In this document: positions 44,332 through 53,567 of the stretch, one piece after another
Numbering within the stretch: the stretch's first letter is position 1
Layout: each line of letters starts with the position of its first letter
Assembly: GCA_016705955.1 (NCBI GenBank)
Contig: JADJKO010000001.1
Location: 496,001 to 560,000, forward strand
Length of the DNA: 64,000 bases
Reading direction: 5' to 3'
Source: Flavobacteriales bacterium
GTDB lineage: Bacteria > Bacteroidota > Bacteroidia > Flavobacteriales_F > PHOS-HE28
The notes under the pieces: generated by a model
Seen by the model: the letters and a program-made list of their open reading frames with translations, nothing else
The model's database searches: none
Told to the model about the DNA's origin: nothing
Position numbers and translations under genes: made by a program

Positions 44332-45213
44332 TCAATACTTCACAAACGTTCCGGATCCGACAACACCGGTCTCGTTTCGGACTTGATAGATGTAGTTTCC
44401 GGAGGCAAGCTGGGATACATCAATCGTTTCATATTGCGACCTCAATCTGATCGCGCGGATCAGATTGCCGAGTTGATCAACTATTTCAATTTGCGTAGAG
44501 GAATTCAGGGATCTCGAGATCAGGGTCAATGTTGAATTCGTTGGATTCGGGAAGATCTCCACTTCACGAATTGAGGTGATTTCGTTGACGGCGGGCGGCA
44601 ACGAAGTGGTAAGGGTTCCTGTGAGACTGTACACGTAAGCATTAGGGTCTCCATGTGTTCCGCTCAGTATCATCTTGGTTCCTGCCGGTGTGTTATAGAT
44701 CGGATATTGTTGTTGATGAATCGTGACAAATACGGCAGGAACCTGCTCTTCTGCCGTGAATAGAATGTTGTCGGTTCCCTCGTCGATGATCTGCGTGACA
44801 CCATACACAGTACTCGTAGGAGCCGGGTAGAAGTGCGTATACATGAATTCGATGTCGTCGTCCAAGTCGAACAAATGTTCCGATATATAAAGGATGCCCA
44901 TGCCATCGTTGTAATTCGGATTCAAGTCCATGGCCATTGAGAAGGACACGGATTTCCAAAATGTATGGTCAAGATGGAAGAAGTTCAGAGCCATGTTAGT
45001 TCGGTCAATGAGAACGTATTTCATGCCACTTGCCTCTAGGTCGACCATAAGAAGTTCGTTGGTTTCCGGACTACTGGAAACACTCGCGTTCACGTAGGTG
45101 TGCTCAAGATCAAACTGAGCATGCATTACGGATGGCGCTAGAAGAGCCCCGATCAAAAAGAGGCCCTTAGTCACTCCGTATTTGAGTGTGAGTTGGTTCT
45201 TCATGAGAATCAT
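44332..45213 (-). CDS. T9SS-exported protein of lower G+C content
   Basis: A 293-residue protein with a signal peptide (ending PSVMHAQ); ATG at 45204 is an alternative start. The central region (about 35-205) is not recognisable: strands and loops such as HTYVNASVSSSPETNELLMV and DNILFTAEEQVPAVFV. The last 80 residues are a T9SS type A sorting domain (VEIFPNPTNSTLTLIS to GNYIYQVRNETG). The gene is visibly richer in A and T than its neighbours on both sides, hinting at recent acquisition or different selection. Confidence 0.85.
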   Translation of the reverse strand: MILMKNQLTLKYGVTKGLFLIGALLAPSVMHAQFDLEHTYVNASVSSSPETNELLMVDLEASGMKYVLIDRTNMALNFFHLDHTFWKSVSFSMAMDLNPNYNDGMGILYISEHLFDLDDDIEFMYTHFYPAPTSTVYGVTQIIDEGTDNILFTAEEQVPAVFVTIHQQQYPIYNTPAGTKMILSGTHGDPNAYVYSLTGTLTTSLPPAVNEITSIREVEIFPNPTNSTLTLISRSLNSSTQIEIVDQLGNLIRAIRLRSQYETIDVSQLASGNYIYQVRNETGVVGSGTFVKY

Positions 45214-45246
45214 TGATCCGGTGAATGTAGAATTCCAAGGTGACCC

Positions 45247-45588
45247 TCACTTCAAGAACCCGCCATCCACTACCAGCAATTTCACCGGCCCCACGGTGCG
45301 CGAACGGTGCGAACTCAGACCATCGGACACCGCGTAGGATGAACCAGCCTTTAGCACCGTCGTTTCGCCGTTCTGTAATTCATTGATCAATTCGCCTTCA
45401 AGCACGAAGACCAAGTGCCCGAGTTCGCACCAATGGTCGGCGAGGTAGTTGGCGCTGTACTCGATCATGCGGATGCGGAGATCGCCGTGCTGTTGGACGC
45501 GCATGGTGGCGGTGCCGGAAGTTCCGTTCACGACGGTGGTGGGAACCTGCGACCAATCGGTGATCCGGAAAGGAATGTGAAGGCTCAT
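45247..45588 (-). CDS. DHCW-motif-type cupin
   Basis: A 113-residue single-domain cupin. It reads MSLHIPFRITDWSQVPTTVV and has the metal-site region LADHWCELGHLVFVLEGELI, similar to DHCW-motif cupins, and ends with a SRTVGPVKLLVVDGGFL strand. Start at 45586-45588 is preferred over one 40 codons upstream, which would overlap the divergent ABC permease gene. Substrate unknown. Confidence 0.8.
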   Translation of the reverse strand: MSLHIPFRITDWSQVPTTVVNGTSGTATMRVQQHGDLRIRMIEYSANYLADHWCELGHLVFVLEGELINELQNGETTVLKAGSSYAVSDGLSSHRSRTVGPVKLLVVDGGFLK

Positions 45589-45689
45589 GATATGTTCGGT
45601 GCGGGGTGGAACGTGCAATTGTACTCCCAATTGGTGTCCTCCGAGCGGGATGAAGTGTCTGACGGACTGCCGCGTAAGTTCGCCCTCGC

Positions 45690-46706
45690 ATGAAGTCCAT
45701 TCGGCCATACGTCGTACTTGGCCTGCTCACTTTTTTCTTGTTCATACTGGAACTCGTCACAGGATCCACGGCACTGAGCGTGCGTGAAGTGTGGGCCGCG
45801 CTTGTGGACCCGTCCGCGACCGATCCGGGAGTGGCCGCAGTGGTGCGCGAAGTGCGAATGCCACAAGCCATCACCGCGTTGCTTGCGGGGATGGGACTTG
45901 CCGTCGGTGGCCTCTTCATGCAGACCATCTTTCGCAACCCGCTCGCCGGTCCATCGGTGATGGGTGTGAGTTCCGGTGCAAGCCTCGGTGTCGCGGTCGT
46001 CATGTTGGCACATCCGCTCTGGGCGTCGTTGCCGATCCCGCCCGACGCGGCGTTGATGGGGGCTGCGATGGGAGGTGCGTTGGCCGTGCTCTCCCTCGTG
46101 ATGTTCGCCGATCGACGTGTAGGTGATGGTGTGACGCTGCTGATCGTCGGTCTGCTCATCAGCTATCTCTGTTCCGCACTGGTCAGCGTGTTGCAATCCA
46201 CGTCCAGTGCCCAAGCCTTGCAAGGGTTCGTCTTCTGGGGAATGGGATCCTTCGGAGGTGTTTCCTCGGATCGGCTCCTTTGGCTCGCCATCCCCGTAGC
46301 GACCACGATGGTGGTGGCGGTGTTCTCCCCGAAGACATTGAATGCACTGCTGTTAGGCGATGATCATGCGACCACACTCGGCGTGGACACGCGAAGAAGT
46401 CGCCGGCGATTGTTGTGGATCACGGGCATCGTGGCTGGCGCGGTCACGGCCTGTTGCGGCCCCATCGCCTTCATCGGCATGGTCACACCGCATCTTGCCC
46501 GAGGCATGCTCCGCACGAACGATCACGCGAAACTCATTCCAGCCACAGTGCTGTGCGGGGGGGCGTTGGCCCTGTTGTGCGATCTGATCGCTCGATCAGG
46601 TTTCATGGGTGGATCACTGCCGCTCAATGCGGTCACATCCTTATTGGGCGCTCCGATGGTCGGGTGGGTGCTGTTCAGTGGTAAACGATGGGCAGGCTCC
46701 GCATGA
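45690..46706 (+). CDS. FecCD/BtuC-type ABC transporter permease
   Basis: A 338-residue inner-membrane protein with about ten helices, of the type II importer family for iron-siderophores, haem or cobalamin. Family signatures are VREVRMPQAITALLAGMGLA, GLFMQTIFRNPLAGPSVMGV and FIGMVTPHLARGMLRTNDH. It overlaps the ATPase gene by four bases (ATGA at 46703). No substrate-binding lipoprotein or TonB-dependent receptor is nearby, so the substrate cannot be assigned. Confidence 0.93.
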   Translation: MKSIRPYVVLGLLTFFLFILELVTGSTALSVREVWAALVDPSATDPGVAAVVREVRMPQAITALLAGMGLAVGGLFMQTIFRNPLAGPSVMGVSSGASLGVAVVMLAHPLWASLPIPPDAALMGAAMGGALAVLSLVMFADRRVGDGVTLLIVGLLISYLCSALVSVLQSTSSAQALQGFVFWGMGSFGGVSSDRLLWLAIPVATTMVVAVFSPKTLNALLLGDDHATTLGVDTRRSRRRLLWITGIVAGAVTACCGPIAFIGMVTPHLARGMLRTNDHAKLIPATVLCGGALALLCDLIARSGFMGGSLPLNAVTSLLGAPMVGWVLFSGKRWAGSA

Positions 46707-47473
46707 AACCGCTGCTAGCCATAGAAGATCTGGTTGTCGGACACCCGGGCGTGGTCCTGCTGAAGGATGTGTCGTTCACGCTGAAAGCCGGTGAGGTTGC
46801 GGCGATCGTGGGTGTGAATGGGAGCGGGAAGAGCACCTTGCTTCGGACTGTTCTTGGGTTGTATCCACCACTAGCCGGATCGATCACGATAATGGATGAG
46901 GATCTCGCCGCATTGAGCGTCAAGGCACGTTCGCGATCGATCGGTGCGGTGCTCACCGGCCGTCCGCGGATCGGTGCGATCGATGTGCGGACCGTGGTCG
47001 CACTTGGCCGACATCCATGGACGGGCCACATGGGCCGTCTATCCGCCGTGGACCATGAAAGGGTGGAGAACGCGATGACCTCGACCGGAACACAGGACCT
47101 CGCCAACCGGACCTTTGATTCTTTGAGCGATGGAGAAGCCCAGAAAGTGCAACTCGCTCGGGCGGTTGCACAGGATACGCCGTTGCTGGTATTGGATGAA
47201 CCGACGGCGCACTTGGATGTCGTGAATCGCGTGGTACTCGTCACGCTCTTGCGCGAGATCGCCCGATCACTTCAACGCGGGGTGTTGCTTTCCACGCACG
47301 ACCTTACCACTGCCATGGATCTATGTGATCGGATCCTGGTGATCCATGACCGAGCACTATGGTCTGGCACTCCGGCTGAAGCGATCACATCGGGGATCCT
47401 GTCCCGGGCGTTCGCTGCGGATGGATCGCACTTCGACCCGAACACATCGACGTTGCGCGGTACAACGCATTGA
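46703..47473 (+). CDS. ABC transporter ATP-binding protein (FepC/BtuD type)
   Basis: A 256-residue ATPase starting MKPLLAIEDLVVGHPG. Walker A is GVNGSGKST, the signature is LSDGEAQKVQLARA (LSxGE type), Walker B is LLVLDEP, with the H-loop in LLSTHDLTTAM. It energises the adjacent permease, with which it is translationally coupled. An ATG five codons upstream exists but lies in the permease gene. A strong terminator follows directly. Confidence 0.94.
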   Translation: MKPLLAIEDLVVGHPGVVLLKDVSFTLKAGEVAAIVGVNGSGKSTLLRTVLGLYPPLAGSITIMDEDLAALSVKARSRSIGAVLTGRPRIGAIDVRTVVALGRHPWTGHMGRLSAVDHERVENAMTSTGTQDLANRTFDSLSDGEAQKVQLARAVAQDTPLLVLDEPTAHLDVVNRVVLVTLLREIARSLQRGVLLSTHDLTTAMDLCDRILVIHDRALWSGTPAEAITSGILSRAFAADGSHFDPNTSTLRGTTH

Positions 47474-47513
47474 ACGAGAAGACCCCGGCCGTTCGGCCAG
47501 GGTCTTCTCGTTC
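47472..47513. terminator. Bidirectional terminator between the ABC operon and mscL
   Basis: A 19-position stem, GAACGAGAAGACCCCGGCC with its complement, broken by one mismatch, and loop GTTC. It begins inside the ABC gene's stop codon and lies between converging genes. Confidence 0.9.
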
Positions 47514-47525
47514 ATCGGTGCGTTC

Positions 47526-47954
47526 CTACTTCTTCAGCGCGTCGCGGATCTCCATGAGGAGTTTCTCCTCGTTAGAAGGTCCGGCCGGGGCAGGAGCGGG
47601 TTCGGCTTTCTTCATCTTGTTGATCGACTTGATCACCAAGAACATCACGAAGGCGACGACCAGGAACTCGATGGTCACCGTCACGAATTCGCCCCACTTC
47701 ACCGCCACCTCCTCTGCGGCGGCTGTCACCACGGTGCCCGAGGCATCCTTCACCTCCGCGACCTTACGTGTAAGGATCCATTTGTAGCTATTGAAGTCCA
47801 CTCCGCCGGTCAGTTGGCCGATCAGCGGCATCACCATGCCGTTGATGAATGCCGTGGTGACCTTGCCGAAGGCTGCGCCCATGACGAAGGCCACGGCCAT
47901 ATCGACCAGGTTGCCCTTCATCGCGAAGTCCTTGAATTCTTTCATCATACCCAT
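47526..47954 (-). CDS. mscL: Large-conductance mechanosensitive channel MscL
   Basis: A 142-residue inner-membrane channel that opens under hypo-osmotic stress. Signature: MKEFKDFAMKGNLVDMAVAF (N-terminal helix and TM1) and AFGKVTTAFINGMVMPLIG, then a periplasmic loop of about 45 residues, TM2 (TIEFLVVAFVMFLVIKS) and the cytoplasmic helix ending EEKLLMEIRDALKK. Length is normal for the family. Confidence 0.97.
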   Translation of the reverse strand: MGMMKEFKDFAMKGNLVDMAVAFVMGAAFGKVTTAFINGMVMPLIGQLTGGVDFNSYKWILTRKVAEVKDASGTVVTAAAEEVAVKWGEFVTVTIEFLVVAFVMFLVIKSINKMKKAEPAPAPAGPSNEEKLLMEIRDALKK

Positions 47955-48006
47955 GTTCTTGGTGGTGTTGGTTTCACGTCAATGATAGACACTGCGCCAC
48001 ACTCGA

Positions 48007-48501
48007 TCAGCGCGGACGGAAATGGTATTCCTCCGAGCGGTCGTTTCCTTGTTCGGTGCCTGTTACCCGAACGTTCCAGGTGCCGGAATGGTCACGGATA
48101 TAGGTGATGCATTGCGGGAAATCATGTTCCGCATTCTCGAACATCAAGGTGTCCACACCGCTCACGTCCGCCGTGAATGGCACCCATGTGCCATTGTTCT
48201 GCGAACCCACGCGAGCGGAATAGACCACGCGATCATTCACCATGCTGAGCCGCAAGTCCTCGATGAAGACCGTGTCGCCATTGGCGATCACGTGCCCGAA
48301 ACCTTGAATGGCCGTGTCACCTTCAGCGGACCAGCGTTCGTAGCTCGTGTAGTGCGGCGAGGTGGTGCTATCCACCCACACCCCGATCAATGGCCGGTAC
48401 TTTCCGAGTGGATCGGTGGTTACCGTGGCGGTGGGTTGTTCAGGCGAACCGCAGGCCCACAATGAAAGCGGCAGCAGGATATGGAAGATGTGCTTGCTCA
48501 T
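48007..48501 (-). CDS. DUF6265-like lipoprotein
   Basis: A 164-residue protein with a lipobox (LSLWAC, cysteine 17). The body has the lipocalin-like DUF6265 pattern: LIGVWVDSTT, YERWSAEGDTAIQGFGHV, then FENAEHDFPQCITY near the end. Function unknown; lipoproteins of this type are assumed to be in the periplasm or at the outer membrane. Its ATG overlaps the thioesterase stop (ATGA at 48498-48501), so it is the last gene of the DUF349-thioesterase-lipoprotein operon. Confidence 0.83.
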   Translation of the reverse strand: MSKHIFHILLPLSLWACGSPEQPTATVTTDPLGKYRPLIGVWVDSTTSPHYTSYERWSAEGDTAIQGFGHVIANGDTVFIEDLRLSMVNDRVVYSARVGSQNNGTWVPFTADVSGVDTLMFENAEHDFPQCITYIRDHSGTWNVRVTGTEQGNDRSEEYHFRPR

Positions 48502-48923
48502 GGTCGAAGGAACCCGGTGATCGCGTCCCGGATGGCGTCCGGGATGGTCACTTTGTGTCTGTTGTTGTAGTCGTACATCACTTGCACGCTGGTGCCGCTC
48601 GCCACGACCTCGCCCGCCGCATCGTTGATCACATACTCCATTGTGAAGCTTGTGTTCCCCAGATGGCTGCAGCCGGTACGGACGGTCAATTGTGCGGGCC
48701 AGTGTACGGGCTTCTTGAAATCGCACGTGGTACTTGCCAGGATCACGCCGATGCCCTGATCGAGGTGGGATCCCAGTATCCCCGTCCGTTCCAGGAAATG
48801 CATACGCGCACTTTCCATGTAGCGGAAGTAGACCACATTGTTCAAGTGGCCGAAGGCATCCTGCTCGCCCCAAGCCACGGTGATCTCGTGTCGCAGCGTC
48901 AGGTGATCGGTAGAGGTGCTCAC
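48498..48923 (-). CDS. Hotdog-fold thioesterase (YbgC/FadM type)
   Basis: A 141-residue acyl-CoA thioesterase. The active-site motif is in AWGEQDAFGHLNNVVYFRY (D-x-x-x-H-L-N-N), followed by the central hotdog helix and strands. Members hydrolyse acyl- or 4-hydroxybenzoyl-CoA. Its start overlaps the DUF349 stop and its stop overlaps the lipoprotein start, so all three genes are translationally coupled. Confidence 0.92.
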   Translation of the reverse strand: MSTSTDHLTLRHEITVAWGEQDAFGHLNNVVYFRYMESARMHFLERTGILGSHLDQGIGVILASTTCDFKKPVHWPAQLTVRTGCSHLGNTSFTMEYVINDAAGEVVASGTSVQVMYDYNNRHKVTIPDAIRDAITGFLRP

Positions 48924-50662
48924 CGCAATTCCTTCAGCAATTCCTTGTGCTGGCCCTTCAAGCGGTCCACGTCCTTGGCCAGCTTCTCGATCTTCTTCTC
49001 CATCTCCTTCTTCATCTCCATGCCGCTCGCGCTCTTGAAGTTGAACATGCCCATGCTCCGCTCCATCTGCTTCATCTCGCCTTCGAGCTCCTCGATCTTC
49101 CGCTTGATGAAGCGGCCTTCGCGTTCCAGATTGGAAGGCCCATCGGGGCCGGACTTCAGTTCCTCCACATGGCCTTGGAAGCGCATGCGCTGCTTCTCAC
49201 CGGCTTCCATCTTCATCGACTCGTAGTGCTTGTCCAGCACAGCGCGGTAGCGGACGTTCAGCTCATCGAATTGGCGCGGTGATACGCGACCCGAATTCAT
49301 CCAGCGAAGTGAGAAGGCTTTCAGTGCTTCGACATCCGTGTTCCGGTTGCCGGTGTGGGTATAGGCTTGGATCTCGGCGATCAATGCTTCCTTGTCCTTT
49401 GCATTCGTCGCTTGCTCCGCGTCCTGCTGCGCGAAGGTCTCCTTGCGCGATTGGAAGAATGCATCACAAGCCTCACGGAACTTGTTCCACAGTTTGTTCT
49501 CGTCGCGAGGGCCAGCACTGCCTGCTTCCTTCCATTTCTGTTGGAGGTTCTTCAGGCGGTCGGCGGTGCTGCGCCATTCGGTGCTGTCCTTCAACGTCAG
49601 GGCTTCGGTCAGCAACGCCTGCTTTCGCTCACGAGCTGCTTTGTACTGATCCTTGAGCTGGTCGAACCAGGCGTTCTTCGCATCGAAGAAACCGTTGCAC
49701 ACATTGCGGAACTCCTTCCAGATCTTTTCGTTGTCCTTCCGCGTGGCGAAGCCGATGCTCTTCCACGCCTATTGGAGTTCGATCACTTGATCGGAGTAGG
49801 TCTTCCACTCCTTGGAGGAGGAGGCCTGGACCGATGCCACCAGTTCGGTGACCTTTTCAACCAACGCTTGCTTGGCCGCGAGGTTGGCCTCGTGCTCGGC
49901 CCGGCGTGCCTTGTAGTGCTCGTTGATCTTGTCGTACACGGCCCGTGTGGCGGCTTGGAAACCGTCACGGATCGCTTCCCATTCCTCTTTCTGGACAGGT
50001 CCGATGTGGTGCCACTTGTCCTGGTAGTCCCGGACCAGTGTCTCCAGTTCCTTCATGTTGTCCTTGGTGGCCAAGGATTCCATGTCGCTGATCAGTGCGG
50101 ACTTCAGCGCGGTGTTCTTCCGCAGGTCGTGGTCGCGGAGTTCCTTGTAGATCCGGATGTGGTAGAAGAACTCATCCAGCAAGTGGCTGAAATCGGTCTG
50201 CAGGTCGCGGTAGGCGTGCTGCGGAACTTGGCCGATGGTCTTCCACCGCTCCTGTAATTCCTTGAACCGTTGGAAGGCCGTGCCGATGTTCTCCTCACCA
50301 GCGATCAAGGCTTTCAATTCCTCCATCACGCCTTGCTTCGCGGCAAGGTTGTCGGACTCCTCCTTCGCCTTCTTCCGCCGGATATCGTTCACCCGTTGGT
50401 TGAACTGGTCCAGCAACTGCTTGAAGCGCTTGTCCTCCTCATCCGTCAATTGAGCGGATTCGATCGGTTGAGGCTCGTCCGGTGCTGCGGCACTTCCAGC
50501 CTCCGCATCCGGAGCCCCGTCCGTGGTCTGTTGTTGGGCAAAGCTTGCTACCAGGGCCTCATAGGCCTCTTTGGTGCTTTCGACCGCATCCGCGGCAGCT
50601 TCCACATCCTCCTGCCCGATCAATTCCTCGAGCCTGCCTAGCAGCTCCTGCTTCGTAACCAT
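48920..50662 (-). pseudogene. DUF349 repeat protein interrupted by one amber codon
   Basis: The frame runs 50662 to 48920 without indels, but TAG at 49769-49771 splits it. Reading continues identically on both sides (YSDQVIELQ, stop, AWKSIGFATRKDNEKIWKEF), so CAG to TAG would suffice. The complete protein would be about 580 residues: an acidic, low-complexity N-terminus (to about 85), five or so DUF349 helical repeats with recurrent LQ..WK motifs (residues about 95-500) and a coiled coil (about 515-580). DUF349 proteins are common in Bacteroidota and of unknown function. Nonsense mutation versus base-call error cannot be told here. Confidence 0.85.
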
Positions 50663-50694
50663 GCGATCATTCGGACGACATGGGCCCGAGCGAT

Positions 50695-50702
50695 CAAATA
50701 TA
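50695..50702 (-). promoter_or_regulatory. Predicted -7 box, TATATTTG (minus strand)
   Basis: Exact TAnnTTTG match 32 bases before the DUF349 start codon; it should drive the three-gene operon. Confidence 0.6.
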
Positions 50703-50725
50703 GCAGGATGATATCTCTTGACCGG

Positions 50726-52180
50726 TCAGACCGCTAGCCCGAGTAGGCAAACGTCGTCCACCTGATCCTCGGAGCCCTTCCAGGAAAGGAAGGCTTCGTC
50801 CAGCAAAGTAGCCTGCCGTTCCAGCGGCAAGTGATGGATGCTGTTGAGCAGATCCGTCAGCCGGGCCGTCATGAATCGCTCCCGTTCCGGCCCGCCGAAC
50901 TGGTCCACGTAACCGTCGCTGAAGAGGTAGATGCGGTCCCCGGGCTGATAGGCCAAGCGGTGGCAAGTGAATTTCCGCTCCAGGTCGTGGTGGGCCCCGC
51001 CGATTGGTTTTCGGTCGCCGTTGATCACGGTAAGCTGACCTTGATGCAACCAGTACAACGGCCGGAACGCACCAGCGAAGAGGATCTCCCGTTGGTGCCG
51101 GTCGATGCGGCAAAGTGCGATGTCCATGCCATCACCGCCACCTTTCTTCCGGCCTTGTTGGTGCAGTGTGGCCACCAACCGCGTATTGATCATGGTGAGC
51201 AATTCCGCCGGATCCTTGTCCGCATTGGCGGGCACGATCTCGTTCAGCAACGAGCAGCCGATCGCGGCCATCATGGCGCCGGGAAGCCCGTGGCCGGTGC
51301 AATCCGCGGCGGCCACGAAGCATTCATCCTGCCCGATAGGGTGGCACCAGTGGAAATCGCCACTTACCAGATCCTTCGGCCGGTCGATGATGAAGGACTC
51401 GGTGAACAATGCGGCATAGGCGCTCGGCGGCGGTACCAAGGCGCGTTGGATCTTGCCTGCATAGGAAATGCTATCCGTGATATCCAGGTTCCGGGAGACC
51501 AACGCGAAGCGGTCGGCTTCGGTCTGGCGGACCCACCGGCCCACGTAGCGGAAGAGGACGAAGCCAGCGATCGCGAACAGGACCAATGCCATGATGATAT
51601 TCCGGATCAATGCGGCGTAGGCCGAAGCGGTCGCATCGGAACCCGGAGCGGACACGAGGATGATCCCGGCGGTCCTACCATCTTCGGTGACCAACGGCTT
51701 GAATGCCACGAGGATATCACCAGCAGTGGTGACGTTCCCTCCGGTCTTGTAGGCGCTCAAGATCGGTTGCGGATCACTTTTGAATGCGGAGCGGAAGTCG
51801 GGTCGGTCTTCAGAAGTGCAGACCAGTTGAAGTTCGCGCTTCAAGCTGTCGTAGGCCAGCACTTGGATCGGAAGCTTGCTAGCGTTCCGTTCCACCGCCT
51901 TCCGGAGGTGGTCGTGCATGACGTAGTACCACGCGTCCTGTGTGTTCTTGATGAGCATACCGCGCCCGTCATACTTGGCGAGCAAGGATTCCACGTGCTT
52001 CGCGGAGATCTGGTCCGCAAGCCCGGACGCGATCGTGCCCGAGCGGGCAAAGGCCTCTTCGCGTTGGTTCTTCAACTCGTACCAGTGTGCTACGCCGATG
52101 AGCGAGGCGCAGAGCACGAACAAGGTGCCGTACAGGATCACGAGGATCCTGCGCGATGTTCGATGAGGAGTGGTGTTCAA
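50726..52180 (-). CDS. Membrane PP2C (SpoIIE-type) serine phosphatase
   Basis: A 484-residue inner-membrane protein: TM1 (about residues 12-30), a periplasmic sensor-like region (about 35-185), TM2 (about 190-212) and a cytoplasmic SpoIIE/PP2C phosphatase (about 245-484). Metal and catalytic motifs are LVSGDFHWCH, AADCTGHGLPGAMMA, FSDGYVDQFGG and DQVDDVCLLGL. Such proteins dephosphorylate anti-sigma antagonists or signalling proteins in response to envelope or small-molecule cues. No anti-sigma partner is adjacent. Confidence 0.92.
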   Translation of the reverse strand: MNTTPHRTSRRILVILYGTLFVLCASLIGVAHWYELKNQREEAFARSGTIASGLADQISAKHVESLLAKYDGRGMLIKNTQDAWYYVMHDHLRKAVERNASKLPIQVLAYDSLKRELQLVCTSEDRPDFRSAFKSDPQPILSAYKTGGNVTTAGDILVAFKPLVTEDGRTAGIILVSAPGSDATASAYAALIRNIIMALVLFAIAGFVLFRYVGRWVRQTEADRFALVSRNLDITDSISYAGKIQRALVPPPSAYAALFTESFIIDRPKDLVSGDFHWCHPIGQDECFVAAADCTGHGLPGAMMAAIGCSLLNEIVPANADKDPAELLTMINTRLVATLHQQGRKKGGGDGMDIALCRIDRHQREILFAGAFRPLYWLHQGQLTVINGDRKPIGGAHHDLERKFTCHRLAYQPGDRIYLFSDGYVDQFGGPERERFMTARLTDLLNSIHHLPLERQATLLDEAFLSWKGSEDQVDDVCLLGLAV

Positions 52181-52326
52181 ACGCGGTGCGCCAGAGCTGC
52201 GAGGCTCCGGCGATCGTTGATACGAGGATCGCGGTTGAAAGGTGACAGGGGCAACGCATCAGGGAATGGCGCTGGGGCCGGTTCGCGGCGGCCCGACGTC
52301 CAGCGTTACTTTGGTACGACCCAGCG

Positions 52327-53202
52327 ATGATCCGCAGACGCATGAACCACGGCCTTGCCTGCCTTGCCTTAGTGGTCGGGAATGCGGCCTGGGCCCAGAC
52401 GACGACGAGCGTGCAGAATGGGGATTGGAGTGACCCTTCGACCTGGGACTGCAACTGCGTCCCGGAGGTCGTTGACGCCGTGGTCGTGCATCAGGTGCGG
52501 ATCGCGGGCAACACCTTCCTTTTCCAACGGGTGCATGTGATGCCCGTGGGCAGTTTGGTGATGGACGCGTTCTTCTCCGTGGCGATCATGGATACCGTGA
52601 TCAACGACGGCCTCATGGACCTCATCGGCGACATTGATGTGGACTGGGCGCTCTTCAACAATGCCACCATCCACATCGAAGGGGTCATTCACAACGATGC
52701 ACTGTTGGTGATGGGCGGGCCGGATGCGCTGCTCACTACGGACAACATCGGCAACTACGGCACGATCGAGGGCGAGGGCCGCATCTGTGTGGTGGGCTTT
52801 TCCGAGAACACCGGCACCATACAAGGGCAGATCGACTTCTGCGACCTGACGCCGACCGTTTCATCGTCGCCCTTCATCGACGTGAACACAGGTACGGTGG
52901 CGGGCTCGGTCACTTTTTGCGAGGCCGGGAGTTGCGGGCCGACCCATGTAGCCACGCGTGTAGGCGGGCTCGCGGAAGTGCGTATCGGACCTGTCCCAGC
53001 GCAGGACGTGCTGGTGGTAGATGCACCTAGTGGTGCGAGCATTGCTCTGCGCGATGCGATCGGCAATACCGTGCGGTCACTTCTGCTTCAAGGCGATGGC
53101 CCGTTCCTGATTGAGGTCACACAGATGTCTTCAGGCGCTTACGTCGCGGAGATTCGCGTAGGTGCGGAGCGGCGTATGTTACGATTGCTGATTGAGCGTT
53201 GA
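52327..53202 (+). CDS. T9SS-exported beta-rich protein
   Basis: A 291-residue protein with a signal peptide ending NAAWAQ (ATG at 52342 is an alternative start). Residues about 28-200 form beta-strand repeats starting NGDWSDPSTWDCNCVP, the same WSDPxTW opening seen in many Bacteroidota secreted proteins. The last 75 residues are a T9SS-type sorting domain (EVRIGPVPAQDVLVVD to SGAYVAEIRVG), somewhat atypical in lacking the PNP motif. No enzymatic site seen. Confidence 0.8.
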   Translation: MIRRRMNHGLACLALVVGNAAWAQTTTSVQNGDWSDPSTWDCNCVPEVVDAVVVHQVRIAGNTFLFQRVHVMPVGSLVMDAFFSVAIMDTVINDGLMDLIGDIDVDWALFNNATIHIEGVIHNDALLVMGGPDALLTTDNIGNYGTIEGEGRICVVGFSENTGTIQGQIDFCDLTPTVSSSPFIDVNTGTVAGSVTFCEAGSCGPTHVATRVGGLAEVRIGPVPAQDVLVVDAPSGASIALRDAIGNTVRSLLLQGDGPFLIEVTQMSSGAYVAEIRVGAERRMLRLLIER

Positions 53203-53284
53203 ACTTGCCAACGATACCAAAGAACTGATCAGTGTAAGTGACCTCCATGAAAGCCTACACCCAGCGCCAGTCCCGCACCAGCGA

Positions 53285-53515
53285 CTAGTCGTGCGGACTG
53301 TACCTCTGAATAGGCGAAGTGTCGCCTCCTGTGCTATGACCAAACGCCCAATCCATAATCCAAACCAACGGCTCGCCTCCGAGGAATACAGTAATAATGA
53401 AGAGCGCCAATAGTACCATCATTGAACGCCAAAAGAGCATCCGTACGATTGGCCTTTTCCACTCCTTTGTGAGCGGATCTTTTTCATCAAGCCAAGAAAC
53501 GAAAGCGCGCCACAT
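53285..53515 (-). CDS. Small single-helix membrane protein
   Basis: A 76-residue protein, MWRAFVSWLDEKDPLTKEWK, one membrane helix (about 29-47, with MVLLALFIITVFLGG) and a hydrophilic C-terminus ending QRYSPHD. Base composition is lower in G+C than the flanks. No family is recognised. It could be a real small membrane protein, or chance, since nothing but a sensible frame and one helix supports it. Confidence 0.5.
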   Translation of the reverse strand: MWRAFVSWLDEKDPLTKEWKRPIVRMLFWRSMMVLLALFIITVFLGGEPLVWIMDWAFGHSTGGDTSPIQRYSPHD

Positions 53516-53567
53516 TTGAAGGATCTCGATAGTTTGTCTGTGCGGCAGATAGTCCCCAAGTAGGGTC

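Noticed and set aside
49769..49771. Reassigned TAG codon (amber recoding)
   Set aside because: Several other genes here stop at TAG and the surrounding genes use normal stop codons; one isolated TAG is better explained as mutation or error.
50831..52330. Plus-strand open frame of 499 codons across the SpoIIE phosphatase gene
   Set aside because: Antisense to a fully supported phosphatase gene with all catalytic motifs; the opposite frame has no domain.
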